Below are positions 8,042 through 16,631 of a stretch of 64,000 nt of DNA, in pieces (the first letter of the stretch is position 1; each line of letters opens with the position of its first letter). The notes under the pieces are model-generated. The model was given only the letters and a program-made list of their open reading frames with translations, did no database searches and had not been told where the DNA came from. The position numbers were made by a program, and so were the translations under genes. The DNA is from Pseudacidovorax sp. RU35E (lineage in GTDB: Bacteria > Pseudomonadota > Gammaproteobacteria > Burkholderiales > Burkholderiaceae_C): contig NZ_FTMY01000003.1 of assembly GCF_900156165.1 (NCBI RefSeq), forward strand, positions 372,001 to 436,000, written 5' to 3'.

Positions 8042-8055
8042 ATCCAAGAATGGAT
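8042..8055. promoter_or_regulatory. short inverted repeat at the predicted transcription start
   Basis: ATCCA (8042-8046) and TGGAT (8051-8055) form a perfect inverted repeat around AGAA. It lies exactly where the sigma-54 promoter should start and just upstream of the atzF ribosome site. It could be the operator of the GntR regulator encoded at the end of this gene string, or chance. Confidence 0.3.
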
Positions 8056-8063
8056 GCCTGAAC

Positions 8064-9821
8064 ATGGTGCACGAAGCCTCTTCCCCCGACGCCCTGACCC
8101 GCCCCTTTGCGGCTGCTGGTTCCGCCCAGGTGCCCGCGCCGCAGCCGGCCCCCGATGGCCGGCCCGAGGCGGCCTGGATCAGCCGCCCCGCCATGCCCAT
8201 CGCCGGTGCGGCCACCGGCCCGCTGGCCGGCCTGCGCTTTGCGGTCAAGGACAACATCGACGTCACCGGCCTGCCCACCACCGCCGCCTGCCCGGCCTTC
8301 GCCTATGCGCCCGAAGCGCACGCCACCGTGGTGCAGCGCCTGCTCGCAGCCGGTGCGTCGGTGGCGGGCAAGACCAACCTCGACCAGTTCGCCTGCGGGC
8401 TCAACGGCAGCCGCTCGCCCTACGGCGCGGTGCCCAATAGCTTCGATGCGCGCTACGTGTCGGGCGGTTCCAGCTCGGGTTCGGCCTATGCGGTGGCCAC
8501 CGGGCAGGTGGACTTCTCGCTCGGCACCGACACCGCCGGCTCCGGCCGCGTGCCGGCGGGGCTGAACAACATCGTGGGCCTCAAGCCCAGCAAGGGGCTC
8601 ATCAGCGCCAAGGGCGTGGTGCCGGCGGCGCAGAGCGTCGACTGCGTCTCCATCTTCGCGCCCACCGTGGCGCTGGCCGCGCGGGTGCTGGCCTGCGCCA
8701 TGGGGCCGGACGCGGGCGATCCGTACTCGCGCCGACTCGAGCTCGCGCGCACGCCGCTGCCGGCGCGCTTTCGCTTCGGCGTGCCGCAGCCGCTGGAATT
8801 CCACGGCGACGCGCTGGCCGCTGCCGCCTTCGAGCGGGCCATCGCGCAGCTGCGTGAGCTGGGCGGCGAGCCGGTGCCGGTCGACTACGCCCCGCTGGCC
8901 CGCGCCGCCGGCCTGCTCTACGACAGTGCGCTGGTGGCCGAGCGCTATGCCGCCGTGCGGCCTTTCTTCGACGCGCACGAAGCCGAGGTGATCGAGCCCG
9001 TGCGCGGCATCCTGGCGCGCGGCCGCAGCTTCGATGCGGCCGACCTCGTCGATGCCCAGACGCAGCTGCAGGCGCTCGGGCAGCAGGCCGCCGCCATGTG
9101 GGCCGGCATTGACGTGCTGCTGGTGCCCACCGCGCCCACGCACTGCACGCTGGACGCCATGCGCGCCGAGCCGGTGCGGCGCAACAGCGAACTGGGCCAC
9201 TACACCAACTTCGTCAACCTGCTGGACTATGCGGCCCTGTCGGTGCCGGCCAGCCTGCGGCCCGACGGCCTGCCCTTCGGCGTGACCTTCATCGGGCCCT
9301 GCGGCAGCGACTTCCGCCTGGCCGAGCTGGGCCAGCGCTTCCACCATGCCACCGGCCTGCCGATGGGCGCCACCGGCGGGCCGCTGCCCGCGCCCGAGCC
9401 GCCGGTCTGGCCGCCGCTGGCCGAGGGCGAAGCCATGCCCATCGCCGTGGTCGGCGCCCACCTCACGGGCATGCCGCTCAACCACCAGCTCATCGCACGC
9501 GGGGCCGCGTTGGTCGAGGCCACCACCACCGCAGCGCACTACCGCCTGTATGCGCTGCCGGGCACCACACCGCCCAAGCCGGGCCTTCAGCGCGAGCCCG
9601 GCAACGGCGTGCCCATCGCACTGGAGGTGTGGAACGTACCGCGCGCCGAAGTCGGCGCCTTCCTGGCGCAGATCCCGCCGCCGCTGGGCCTGGGCAGCGT
9701 CGAGCTGGCCGACGGCCGCTGGGTGCACAGCTTCATCTGCGAGGCCCATGCGCTGCAGGGCGCCGAGGACGTCAGCGCGCATGGCGGCTGGCGGGCCTAC
9801 ATCGCCTCGCGCAGCGCCTGA
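8064..9821 (+). CDS. atzF: allophanate hydrolase AtzF
   Basis: A 585-residue two-domain allophanate hydrolase. The amidase-signature domain has catalytic Lys62 (FAVKDNID), the cis-Ser in GGSSSGS (136-138) and the nucleophile Ser160 in GTDTAGSGR. A separate C-terminal domain from about residue 455 (AVVGAHLTGMPLN...HSFICE) is typical of AtzF and of the allophanate-hydrolase part of urea amidolyase. It hydrolyses allophanate (or dicarboxyurea) to ammonia and CO2, the last step of biuret and cyanuric acid use. No urea carboxylase gene is in the window, which argues for biuret/cyanurate rather than urea. It is the first gene behind the sigma-54 promoter. Confidence 0.92.
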   Translation: MVHEASSPDALTRPFAAAGSAQVPAPQPAPDGRPEAAWISRPAMPIAGAATGPLAGLRFAVKDNIDVTGLPTTAACPAFAYAPEAHATVVQRLLAAGASVAGKTNLDQFACGLNGSRSPYGAVPNSFDARYVSGGSSSGSAYAVATGQVDFSLGTDTAGSGRVPAGLNNIVGLKPSKGLISAKGVVPAAQSVDCVSIFAPTVALAARVLACAMGPDAGDPYSRRLELARTPLPARFRFGVPQPLEFHGDALAAAAFERAIAQLRELGGEPVPVDYAPLARAAGLLYDSALVAERYAAVRPFFDAHEAEVIEPVRGILARGRSFDAADLVDAQTQLQALGQQAAAMWAGIDVLLVPTAPTHCTLDAMRAEPVRRNSELGHYTNFVNLLDYAALSVPASLRPDGLPFGVTFIGPCGSDFRLAELGQRFHHATGLPMGATGGPLPAPEPPVWPPLAEGEAMPIAVVGAHLTGMPLNHQLIARGAALVEATTTAAHYRLYALPGTTPPKPGLQREPGNGVPIALEVWNVPRAEVGAFLAQIPPPLGLGSVELADGRWVHSFICEAHALQGAEDVSAHGGWRAYIASRSA

Positions 9822-9890
9822 GCCCGCTGCGGCCCCGGCACCGTCCTTCTCATTCCGTCCTTCCCTTCGTTCGTCCGCAGGAGTCTTCGC

Positions 9891-10889
9891 ATGAGCCCAT
9901 CGTCGTCCTTCCGTCCCTCCCGCCGCCATGTGCTGCAGGCCGGCGGTGCCGCCCTCGGCGCGCTGGCCGCGCCCGCCATCGTGCGTGCGCAGGGCGGCCC
10001 CAAGCTGCGCATCGGCTACTGGCCGGTGGCCGCGGGCCTGCCCTTCTTCGCCGCGGTCGAAAAGGGCTACTTCAAGGAAGCGGGCCTGGACGTGGAGCCG
10101 CTCAAGTTCGCCGGCGCCCAGCAGGTGATGGAGGCCATGCTCTCCGGCCGCTCCGACGGCAGCGCCAACGGCACCGGCAGCGCCAACCTCGCCATCGGCG
10201 AGATCGCGCAGCCGGGCCTCTTCAAGATCTTCTGCACCAACCCCAGCAACGCCAAGTACGTGCTGGAGGAGTTCCTGGTGCCCAAGGACAGTCCCGTCAA
10301 GAGCGTGGCCGAGCTCAAGGGCAAGCGCGTGGCCTCGGGCCCCGGCATCCAGAACGTGACGCTGGCCAAGACCATGCTGGAGCGCGCCGGCGCCGGCCCC
10401 ATGAACGTGACCGAGCTGCCCATCGGCCAGCACGTCGCGGCCCTGGCCGCCGGCCAGATCGACGCCGTCTACACGCTGGAGCCCACCGGCACCGTGGGCC
10501 GGCTCAACGGCACCACGCGCGTGCTAGAGGCCGGCGTGGTGGCGCACTACGTCCTGGGCGACCCGATGGCGCCCTGGCACGGCGGCTCGGCCAGCCTGAC
10601 CACCGACTTCATCAAGAAGAACCCGGACATCGCGAAGAAGTACATCGCCGCCTACAAGCGCGGCATCGAGCTGGTGCGCAACAACCCGGCCGACGCGCGG
10701 CAGTACATGAAGGGCTACACCGCCATCGAGGGTGCCCTCACCAACGAGGTGCCGCTCGCCTCGTACATGCTGCACGACGAGTTCAAGCCGGCCGACATCG
10801 CCTACTTCCAGAAGTTCTTCGACCTGTTCACCGAGAAGGGCATCTTCGAGAAGAAGGTGGCCGTGGACGGGCTGCTCTACCGGGGCTGA
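9891..10889 (+). CDS. ABC transporter periplasmic receptor, NMT1/SsuA-like
   Basis: A 332-residue solute-binding protein. The twin-arginine-like leader (SRRHVLQAGGAALGALAAPAIVRAQ) ends near residue 35. The mature part begins LRIGYWPVAAGLPFFAAVEKGYFKEAGLDVE, the hallmark of the NMT1/THI5 and TauA/SsuA receptor group. GGAG sits nine bases before the ATG. The stop overlaps the permease start, so the three ABC genes are coupled. Members bind sulfonates, nitrate, pyrimidines or ureides; the surrounding genes suggest a small ureide or amide. Confidence 0.88.
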   Translation: MSPSSSFRPSRRHVLQAGGAALGALAAPAIVRAQGGPKLRIGYWPVAAGLPFFAAVEKGYFKEAGLDVEPLKFAGAQQVMEAMLSGRSDGSANGTGSANLAIGEIAQPGLFKIFCTNPSNAKYVLEEFLVPKDSPVKSVAELKGKRVASGPGIQNVTLAKTMLERAGAGPMNVTELPIGQHVAALAAGQIDAVYTLEPTGTVGRLNGTTRVLEAGVVAHYVLGDPMAPWHGGSASLTTDFIKKNPDIAKKYIAAYKRGIELVRNNPADARQYMKGYTAIEGALTNEVPLASYMLHDEFKPADIAYFQKFFDLFTEKGIFEKKVAVDGLLYRG

Positions 10890-11734
10890 TGGCCATGACC
10901 GCGCCGTCCTCCACCGCGGGCGCCGCCACCGGCGCCTGGAAGCCGCCCGCCGCCGATGCCGCCCCCGTGCTGCCCCGGCCGCCGGTGTGGAACAAGCTGC
11001 TGCCGGCCATCGGACCCATCGCCCTCTTCGTGCTGTGGGATCTGGTGGTGCGGCTGGGCCTCATCAAGCCCATCCTGCTGCCACCGCCGCTGGCCACCTT
11101 CCAGACGCTGATCACGGGCCTGGCGGGCGGGCCGCTGCTGAACGACTTCCTCGTCACCGTGTGGCGCACGCTGGAGGCCTTCCTGATCGCCGCGGCCGTC
11201 GGCATGCCGCTGGGCGTGCTGCTGGGCAGCAACGAGAAGGCCTACCGCAGCGTGGAGTTTTTGATCGACTTCTTCCGCTCCACGCCCTCGTCGGCGCTGA
11301 TCCCGCTGTTCCTGATGATCTTCGGCACCTCGGACATCAACAAGGTCGCCATCGCCGCCTTCGGCGCCATGCTGATCGTGGTCTTCAACAGTGCCTACGG
11401 CGTCATCAACGCCCGCAAGCAGCGGGTGATGGCGGCCAAGGTGATGGGCGCTACGCGCTGGCAAATCTTCAAGGACGTGCTGGTCTGGGAAAGCCTGCAG
11501 CCCAGCTTCGTGGGCCTGCGCTCGGCGGTGTCGATGGCGCTGGTCATCGTCATCGTGGCCGAGATGTTCATCGGCGCGGACAGCGGCCTGGGCAACCGGA
11601 TCATCAATTCGCAGCAGGTGCTGAACGTCAAGAGCATGTACGCCAGCATCCTGGCGGCCGGGGCGCTCGGCTACGCGCTCAATGTGCTCTTCCTCGTGAT
11701 CGAGCGCCGCATCGTGCACTGGAGTGGAAGATGA
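10889..11734 (+). CDS. ABC transporter permease, SsuC/TauC type
   Basis: A 281-residue inner-membrane permease with about six hydrophobic helices after a Pro/Ala-rich cytoplasmic start. The ATPase-contact (EAA) loop is visible as AAKVMGATRWQIFKDVLVWESLQP around residue 185-210. The ATG at 10889 overlaps the receptor stop codon (TGATG); a second ATG two codons later is possible. It ends in an ATGA overlap with the ATPase gene and makes an importer with its two neighbours. Confidence 0.88.
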   Translation: MAMTAPSSTAGAATGAWKPPAADAAPVLPRPPVWNKLLPAIGPIALFVLWDLVVRLGLIKPILLPPPLATFQTLITGLAGGPLLNDFLVTVWRTLEAFLIAAAVGMPLGVLLGSNEKAYRSVEFLIDFFRSTPSSALIPLFLMIFGTSDINKVAIAAFGAMLIVVFNSAYGVINARKQRVMAAKVMGATRWQIFKDVLVWESLQPSFVGLRSAVSMALVIVIVAEMFIGADSGLGNRIINSQQVLNVKSMYASILAAGALGYALNVLFLVIERRIVHWSGR

Positions 11735-12552
11735 ACGCCGTCCTCAACGCCCCCGTCTTCGCCGATGTGCCTGCGCCCAAGTTCCGCCCAGGGCCTGCGG
11801 GCACGCACATCACCATCCGCGGCCTGACCAAGTACTTCGCGGGCTGGCCGCTGTACGAGGACTTCGACCTCGACATTCCCAAGCACAAGATCGTCTCGGT
11901 CTTCGGGCCCAACGGCTGCGGCAAGAGCACGCTGATCAACATGATCGCGGGGCTGATCCCCATCGACCGCGGCGAGATCCTGTTCGACGGCAAGTCGCTC
12001 AAGGACACCAAGATCGGCTACGTGTTCCAGAACTACCGCGAGGCGATGTTCCCGTGGATGCGCACCATCGACAACATCGCCTATCCGCTCAAGCTGGAAG
12101 GCCGCAGCAAGGCCGAGGTGGACCGCCGCATGGAAGAGCTGGTGGCCAGCTTCGACGTCAAGTTCGACCTGAACCGCTTTCCCTACGAGCTCTCCGGCGG
12201 CCAGCAGCAGACGGCATCGATCATGCGGGCCCTGGCCCCCGGGCCCGAGGTGCTGTTCCTGGACGAACCCTTCTCGGCGCTGGACTTCGAGATGACGCTC
12301 TTCATCCGCGAGAAGCTGCAGGAGGTGTTCATGCAGACGGGCACCACCATGCTGCTGGTCTCGCACGACCTGGAAGAGGCGGTGTACCTGGCCGACGAGG
12401 TGCTGCTGCTCACCAAGCGGCCGACGCGGGTGGCCGAGATCTTGCGTTACGACGACCCGCGCCCCCGCACGGTCGAGACGCTGAGCCAGCCGAGCTTCGT
12501 GGCGACCAAGAAGCAGAGCCTGGAGATCTTCCAGCGCGAAGTCCGCCGATGA
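11731..12552 (+). CDS. ABC transporter ATPase, SsuB/TauB type
   Basis: A 273-residue ATP-binding subunit. Motifs in order are Walker A GPNGCGKST (about residue 58), the Q-loop in GYVFQNY, signature LSGGQQQ, Walker B EVLFLDEP and the switch His in LLVSHD. It starts at the ATG overlapping the permease stop (ATGA). The signature has three glutamines in a row where GGxxQ-R is usual; this is a common variant. It powers the NMT1-type importer of this operon. Confidence 0.9.
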   Translation: MNAVLNAPVFADVPAPKFRPGPAGTHITIRGLTKYFAGWPLYEDFDLDIPKHKIVSVFGPNGCGKSTLINMIAGLIPIDRGEILFDGKSLKDTKIGYVFQNYREAMFPWMRTIDNIAYPLKLEGRSKAEVDRRMEELVASFDVKFDLNRFPYELSGGQQQTASIMRALAPGPEVLFLDEPFSALDFEMTLFIREKLQEVFMQTGTTMLLVSHDLEEAVYLADEVLLLTKRPTRVAEILRYDDPRPRTVETLSQPSFVATKKQSLEIFQREVRR

Positions 12553-12584
12553 AGAAGAAGCACCCCCCATGCCGCTTCGCGGCT

Positions 12585-12655
12585 CCCCCCTCCCTTGCGC
12601 CTTCGGCTTGGAGGGGGGCGCACCCCACGGCCTGGCAAAGCCAGTTCCGTGGGTG
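12585..12655. repeat. intergenic double-hairpin repeat element
   Basis: Two adjacent stem-loops fill the gap before atzG. The first has perfect 9-bp arms, C6TCC (12585-12593) and GGAG6 (12610-12618), around a loop that itself contains GCCTTCGGC. The second (12621-12655) pairs CACCCCACGG with CCGTGGGTG (one bulged C) and holds an inner CTGGC/GCCAG stem. From memory, similar elements recur between genes in Comamonadaceae genomes; that needs a search. Within an operon it may slow or partly stop transcription between the first importer and atzGE. Confidence 0.6.
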
Positions 12656-12748
12656 CCCTGGCATGGCCTGCTCCGCGGCCACTCGATCTCTGTCGCTGCA
12701 CTGGTTCGGATATCCGAGGGCGACGCGCAACTCTGGGGGAAGACTGTC

Positions 12749-12952
12749 ATGAATGCCCAACAGATCGAGACCTATGTCGACGCCGCCGCCGCGGCGCTGG
12801 ACCTGCCGCTTGCGCCCGAGCACCGGCCGGGCGTGCTGCGCTACTTCGCGCTCGCCGCCGACATGGCGGCGCTGACCGAGGCCGTGGAGCTGGCACCGCA
12901 CGACGAGTCGGCCCTGCGCTTCGAGCCGGTGGCACCGGGAGCGCAGGCATGA
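12749..12952 (+). CDS. atzG: AtzG-like small subunit (DUF4089)
   Basis: A 67-residue protein with the DUF4089/AtzG pattern: an N-terminal helix pair IETYVDAAAAALDLPLAPEHRPGVLRYFALAADMAAL and a short acidic tail. AtzG is a GatC-like partner needed for stable, active AtzE. The start ATG (12749) follows GGGGGAAG, and the stop overlaps the atzE start (ATGA), as expected for an obligate complex. An earlier in-frame ATG would run through the hairpin repeat and is unlikely. Confidence 0.85.
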   Translation: MNAQQIETYVDAAAAALDLPLAPEHRPGVLRYFALAADMAALTEAVELAPHDESALRFEPVAPGAQA

Positions 12953-14367
12953 GCGCCACACTGCCCTGGTTCGAGGCCGATGCCGCCGGCATCGCCGCCG
13001 CGGTGCAGTCCGGCGAGGCCAGCGCCACCGCCGTGGTGCAGTCGGCGCTGGACCGCATCGCCGCCACCGACGGTCGCGTCAACGCCTTCACCGCCGTGAC
13101 GGGCGAGCGGGCCCTGCAGCGGGCTGCCGCGCTCGACGCCCTGCCGGCCGAGGCCCGCGCCGCGCTGCCGCTGGCCGGCGTGCCGGTGGCGGTGAAGAAC
13201 CTGTTCGACGTCGCCGGCCTGCCCACGCTGGCGGGCTCGAAGATCGAGCGCGACGCGCCGCCGGCCAACACCGACGCCCTGCTGCTGCGCCGGCTCGAAG
13301 CCGCCGGGGCCGTGCTGGTGGGCGCGCTCAACATGGACGAGTACGCCTACGGCTTCACCACCGAGAACTCGCACGAAGGCCCCACGCGCAATCCGCACGA
13401 CCTGTCGCGCATCGCCGGCGGTTCCTCCGGGGGCAGCGGCGCCGCGGTGGCGGCCGGGCAGGTGCCGATCACGCTGGGTTCCGACACCAACGGCTCCATC
13501 CGCGTGCCGGCCTCGCTGTGTGGCGTGTACGGCCTCAAGCCCACCTTCGGCCGGCTGCCGCGCACCGGGAGCTATCCCTTCGTCAGCAGCCTGGACCACC
13601 TGGGTCCTTTCGCACGCTCGGTGCGCGACCTGGCCCTGGCCTACGACGCGATTCAGGGTCCCGAAGACGGCGCCCCCGGCGATCCGGGCTGTGCCCAGCG
13701 TGCGGCCGAGCCGGTGACCGCGCTGCTGCCGCAGGGCGCGGCCGGCCTGCGCGTCGGCGTGCTCGGAGGCTGGTTCGCCCGCAACGCCCTGCCCGAGGCC
13801 CAGGCCGCCGTGGCCCGCGTGGCCGAGGCCCTGGGTGCCACGCGCACCGTCGAACTGCCGCTGGTGGAGGCCGGTCGCGCCGCTGCCTTCCTGATCAGCA
13901 ATGCCGAGGGCGCGGCCCTGCACCTGCCGGACCTGCGCCGCCGCGCCCATGACTTCGAGCCGCTGTCGCGCGACCGCTTCCTGGCCGGCGCGCTGCTGCC
14001 CGCGGCCTGGGTCACGCGCGCGCAGCGCGTGCGCCGCCGCTATGCCGAGGCCGTGGCTGCGGTCATGCAGGACTTCGACCTGCTGCTCGCGCCCGCCACG
14101 CCGTGTTCGGCCACGCCCATCGGCACCGAATGGCTGGAGCTGGATGGCCGTCGCCAGCCGCTGCGGCCCAGCTTCGGGGCGCTCACGCAGCCCATCTCGT
14201 GCATCGGCCTGCCGGTGTGCGCCGTGCCGGTGTGGGGCGCGCAGACGCCGATGCCGGTGGGCGTGCAGCTGATCGCCGCGCCCTGGCGCGAAGACATCGC
14301 CCTGCGCGCCGCCGCCGCCCTGGAGGCCGCGGGCGTCACGCAGGCGCCCGTCGCCCCGCTGTCCTGA
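12949..14367 (+). CDS. atzE: AtzE-type amidase (1-carboxybiuret hydrolase family)
   Basis: A 472-residue amidase-signature enzyme. Catalytic Lys83 lies in AVKNLFDVAG, the cis-Ser in GGSSGGSG (about 160) and the nucleophile Ser183 in SDTNGSIRVPA. Length, gene pairing with AtzG and the DEYAYGFTTENSHEGPTRNPHD block match the AtzE family, which deaminates 1-carboxybiuret in cyanuric acid breakdown. The enzyme is cytoplasmic and acts between AtzD and AtzF. Homologues with other amide substrates exist, so the exact reaction is inferred from the company it keeps. Confidence 0.88.
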   Translation: MSATLPWFEADAAGIAAAVQSGEASATAVVQSALDRIAATDGRVNAFTAVTGERALQRAAALDALPAEARAALPLAGVPVAVKNLFDVAGLPTLAGSKIERDAPPANTDALLLRRLEAAGAVLVGALNMDEYAYGFTTENSHEGPTRNPHDLSRIAGGSSGGSGAAVAAGQVPITLGSDTNGSIRVPASLCGVYGLKPTFGRLPRTGSYPFVSSLDHLGPFARSVRDLALAYDAIQGPEDGAPGDPGCAQRAAEPVTALLPQGAAGLRVGVLGGWFARNALPEAQAAVARVAEALGATRTVELPLVEAGRAAAFLISNAEGAALHLPDLRRRAHDFEPLSRDRFLAGALLPAAWVTRAQRVRRRYAEAVAAVMQDFDLLLAPATPCSATPIGTEWLELDGRRQPLRPSFGALTQPISCIGLPVCAVPVWGAQTPMPVGVQLIAAPWREDIALRAAAALEAAGVTQAPVAPLS

Positions 14368-14416
14368 TTTCCTTGTTCTCCCTTCTCTCACCCAACCTTC
14401 CGCTGGAGCTTTTCGC

Positions 14417-15517
14417 ATGACCGCCTTCAATCGCCGCGAATCCCTCAAGACCCTGGCCGCCCTGGGCGCCGCCGGCAGCCTGGGCCCCCTGGCCTGGGCC
14501 CAGAAGCCGCTGACCGTGGGCGTGATCTACGTCGGCCCGCGCGACGACTACGGCTACAACCAGGCCCATGCCCAGGCCGCCGCCGAGCTCAAGAAGCTGC
14601 CCGGCGTGAAGGTGGTCGAAGAGGAGAACGTGCCCGAGACCGCCGCCGTGCAGAAGACCATGACCGGCATGATCCAGCAGGACGGCGCCTCGCTGCTCTT
14701 TCCCACCTCCTTCGGCTACTTCGACCCGCACATCCTGGCGCTGGCGCCCAAGTACCCCGACGTGCGCTTCTCGCACTGCGGCGGCCTGTGGACCGAGAAG
14801 AACCCCAAGAACGTGGGCAGCTTCTTCGGCTACATCGACGAATGCCAGTTCCTCAACGGCGTGATCGCCGGCCACATGAGCAAGAGCGGCAAGATCGCCT
14901 TCGTGGCCGCCAAGCCCATTCCGCAGGTGCTGCGCAACATCAACGCCTTCACGCTCGGCGCGCGTTCGGTCAAGCCGAACATCACCTGCCACGTGATCTT
15001 CACCGGCGACTGGTCCATGGCCGTCAAGGAGGCCGAGGCCACCAACAGCCTGGCCGACCAGGGCTGCGACGTGTTCACCATGCACGTGGACGGCCCCAAG
15101 GTGGTGGTGGAGACGGCCGCCAAGCGCGGCAAGATGGTCTGCGGCTACCACGCCAGCCAGGCCAAGCTGGCGCCCAATGCCTACCTCACGGGTGCCGAGT
15201 GGAACTGGCTCACGGCCTACAAGACGATCCTCGAAGCCGCCCAGGCCGGCAAGCCGCATCCCAACTTCCTGCGCGGCGGCCTGAAGGAGGGCTACGTCAA
15301 GACCTCGGCCTACGGCCCCATGGTGACCGACGCCGCCAAGAAGCAGGCCGACGACATCAAGGCCAAGATGATCGCGGGCAGCTTCGACATCTTCAAAGGC
15401 CCGCTCAAGGACAACAAGGGCAAGGAAGTCATCGCCGCCGGCCAGGTGCAGAAGCAGACCGACCTCAAGCTCGAGCAGATGAACTACCTGGTCGACGGCG
15501 TGGTCGGCTCGGTCTGA
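14417..15517 (+). CDS. BMP/PnrA-family ABC receptor
   Basis: A 366-residue solute-binding protein of the Med/BMP lipoprotein-like family, but with a twin-arginine style leader (FNRRESLKTLAALGAAGSLGPLAWAQ) instead of a lipobox. The blocks LTVGVIYVGPRDDYGYNQAHAQ and IGYIDECQFLNGVIAGHMSKSGKI-like segments are typical. The family binds nucleosides and flat N-heterocycles. The triazine receptor AtzT of Pseudomonas ADP is, as I recall, in this family, which makes a ureide or triazine ligand plausible. A pyrimidine-rich leader and GGAG precede the ATG. Confidence 0.85.
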   Translation: MTAFNRRESLKTLAALGAAGSLGPLAWAQKPLTVGVIYVGPRDDYGYNQAHAQAAAELKKLPGVKVVEEENVPETAAVQKTMTGMIQQDGASLLFPTSFGYFDPHILALAPKYPDVRFSHCGGLWTEKNPKNVGSFFGYIDECQFLNGVIAGHMSKSGKIAFVAAKPIPQVLRNINAFTLGARSVKPNITCHVIFTGDWSMAVKEAEATNSLADQGCDVFTMHVDGPKVVVETAAKRGKMVCGYHASQAKLAPNAYLTGAEWNWLTAYKTILEAAQAGKPHPNFLRGGLKEGYVKTSAYGPMVTDAAKKQADDIKAKMIAGSFDIFKGPLKDNKGKEVIAAGQVQKQTDLKLEQMNYLVDGVVGSV

Positions 15518-15548
15518 GCGCCCCGCCGCGTTGCGAGGAAAACCTGCC

Positions 15549-16631
15549 ATGCGATCCATGGGCCAGGACTTGGCGCTGCCGGTGCTCAGCATCGCGGCCG
15601 CGGTGGCGCTGTTCGGCGTCTTCGCGGCCGTGGCGGCCGGCAGCTCGCCGCCCGAGGTGTGGGCGGTGCTCTACCAGGGCGCCTTCGGCAGCTGGTTCTC
15701 GTGGCAGAACACGCTGCAGCGCGCGGCGCCGCTGATGCTCACCGCGCTGTGCGTGGCATTGCCGGCGCGCGCCGGCCTGGTCATCATCGGCGGCGAAGGC
15801 GCGCTGGTGCTGGGCGGCCTGGCCGCGGCGGCACTGCCCTATGCGGTGGCGCTGCCCGAGAACATCGCCGGCACAGCGGCCTTGTGCCTGGCCGGCATGG
15901 CGGCGGGTGCGCTGTGGATCATGCTGGCCGGCGCGCTGCGGCAGTACCGCGGCATCAACGAGACCATCAGCAGCCTGCTGCTGGCCTATGTGGCCATCGG
16001 GCTGTTCAAGCACCTGGTCGAAGGACCGCTGCGCGACCCGGCCAGCCTGAACAAGCCTTCGACGAACACGCTGGCCGAGGGCCTGCGCATCGGCGGCATC
16101 GCGGGCAGCGACGTGCACTGGGGCCTGGTCCTGGGCGTGGTCGCCTGCGTGGTGCTGGCGCTGTGGCTGCGCTGGACGCCCACCGGCTTCTCTGTGCGGG
16201 TGGTGGGCGGCAACCCCCGCGCCGCACAACTGGTGGGTCTGCCCGCCACGCGGCTGGTGCTGCTGGCCTGCGCGCTGGGTGGCGCCTGTGCGGGCCTGGC
16301 CGGCGCGGTGGAGGTGGCGGCGGTGCACACCAACGCCAATGCCTCGCTGATCGCGGGCTACGGCTATGCGGGCATCCTGGTGGCCTTCATCGCGCGGCAG
16401 AACCCGCTGGCGGTGATTCCGGTGGCCATCCTCTTCGGCGGCTTCGGCGCGGCGGGCAGCCTGCTGCAGCGCCGGCTGGGCCTGCCCGATGCCTCGGTGC
16501 TGGTGCTGCAGGGCATCGCCTTCGTGCTCATCCTGGCCAGCGAGGCGCTGCGCGGGCGCGACTGGCTCACGCCGCTGCGCCGCCTGCGCGGCAGTGCCGG
16601 TGCCCCGGCCTTGAAGGAGGCGAAGCCATGA
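15549..16631 (+). CDS. ABC permease 1 of BMP-type importer
   Basis: A 360-residue integral membrane protein with about nine to ten hydrophobic segments, of the BPD_transp_2 (ribose/nucleoside, YufP-like) type. The stretch RAAPLMLTALCVALPARAGLVIIGGEGALVLGG is characteristic. The ATG at 15549 with GAGGAAAA upstream is chosen over a TTG at 15531. It is coupled to the second permease by an ATGA overlap. It forms the importer channel with permease 2, the BMP receptor and the two-domain ATPase encoded three genes later. Confidence 0.85.
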   Translation: MRSMGQDLALPVLSIAAAVALFGVFAAVAAGSSPPEVWAVLYQGAFGSWFSWQNTLQRAAPLMLTALCVALPARAGLVIIGGEGALVLGGLAAAALPYAVALPENIAGTAALCLAGMAAGALWIMLAGALRQYRGINETISSLLLAYVAIGLFKHLVEGPLRDPASLNKPSTNTLAEGLRIGGIAGSDVHWGLVLGVVACVVLALWLRWTPTGFSVRVVGGNPRAAQLVGLPATRLVLLACALGGACAGLAGAVEVAAVHTNANASLIAGYGYAGILVAFIARQNPLAVIPVAILFGGFGAAGSLLQRRLGLPDASVLVLQGIAFVLILASEALRGRDWLTPLRRLRGSAGAPALKEAKP

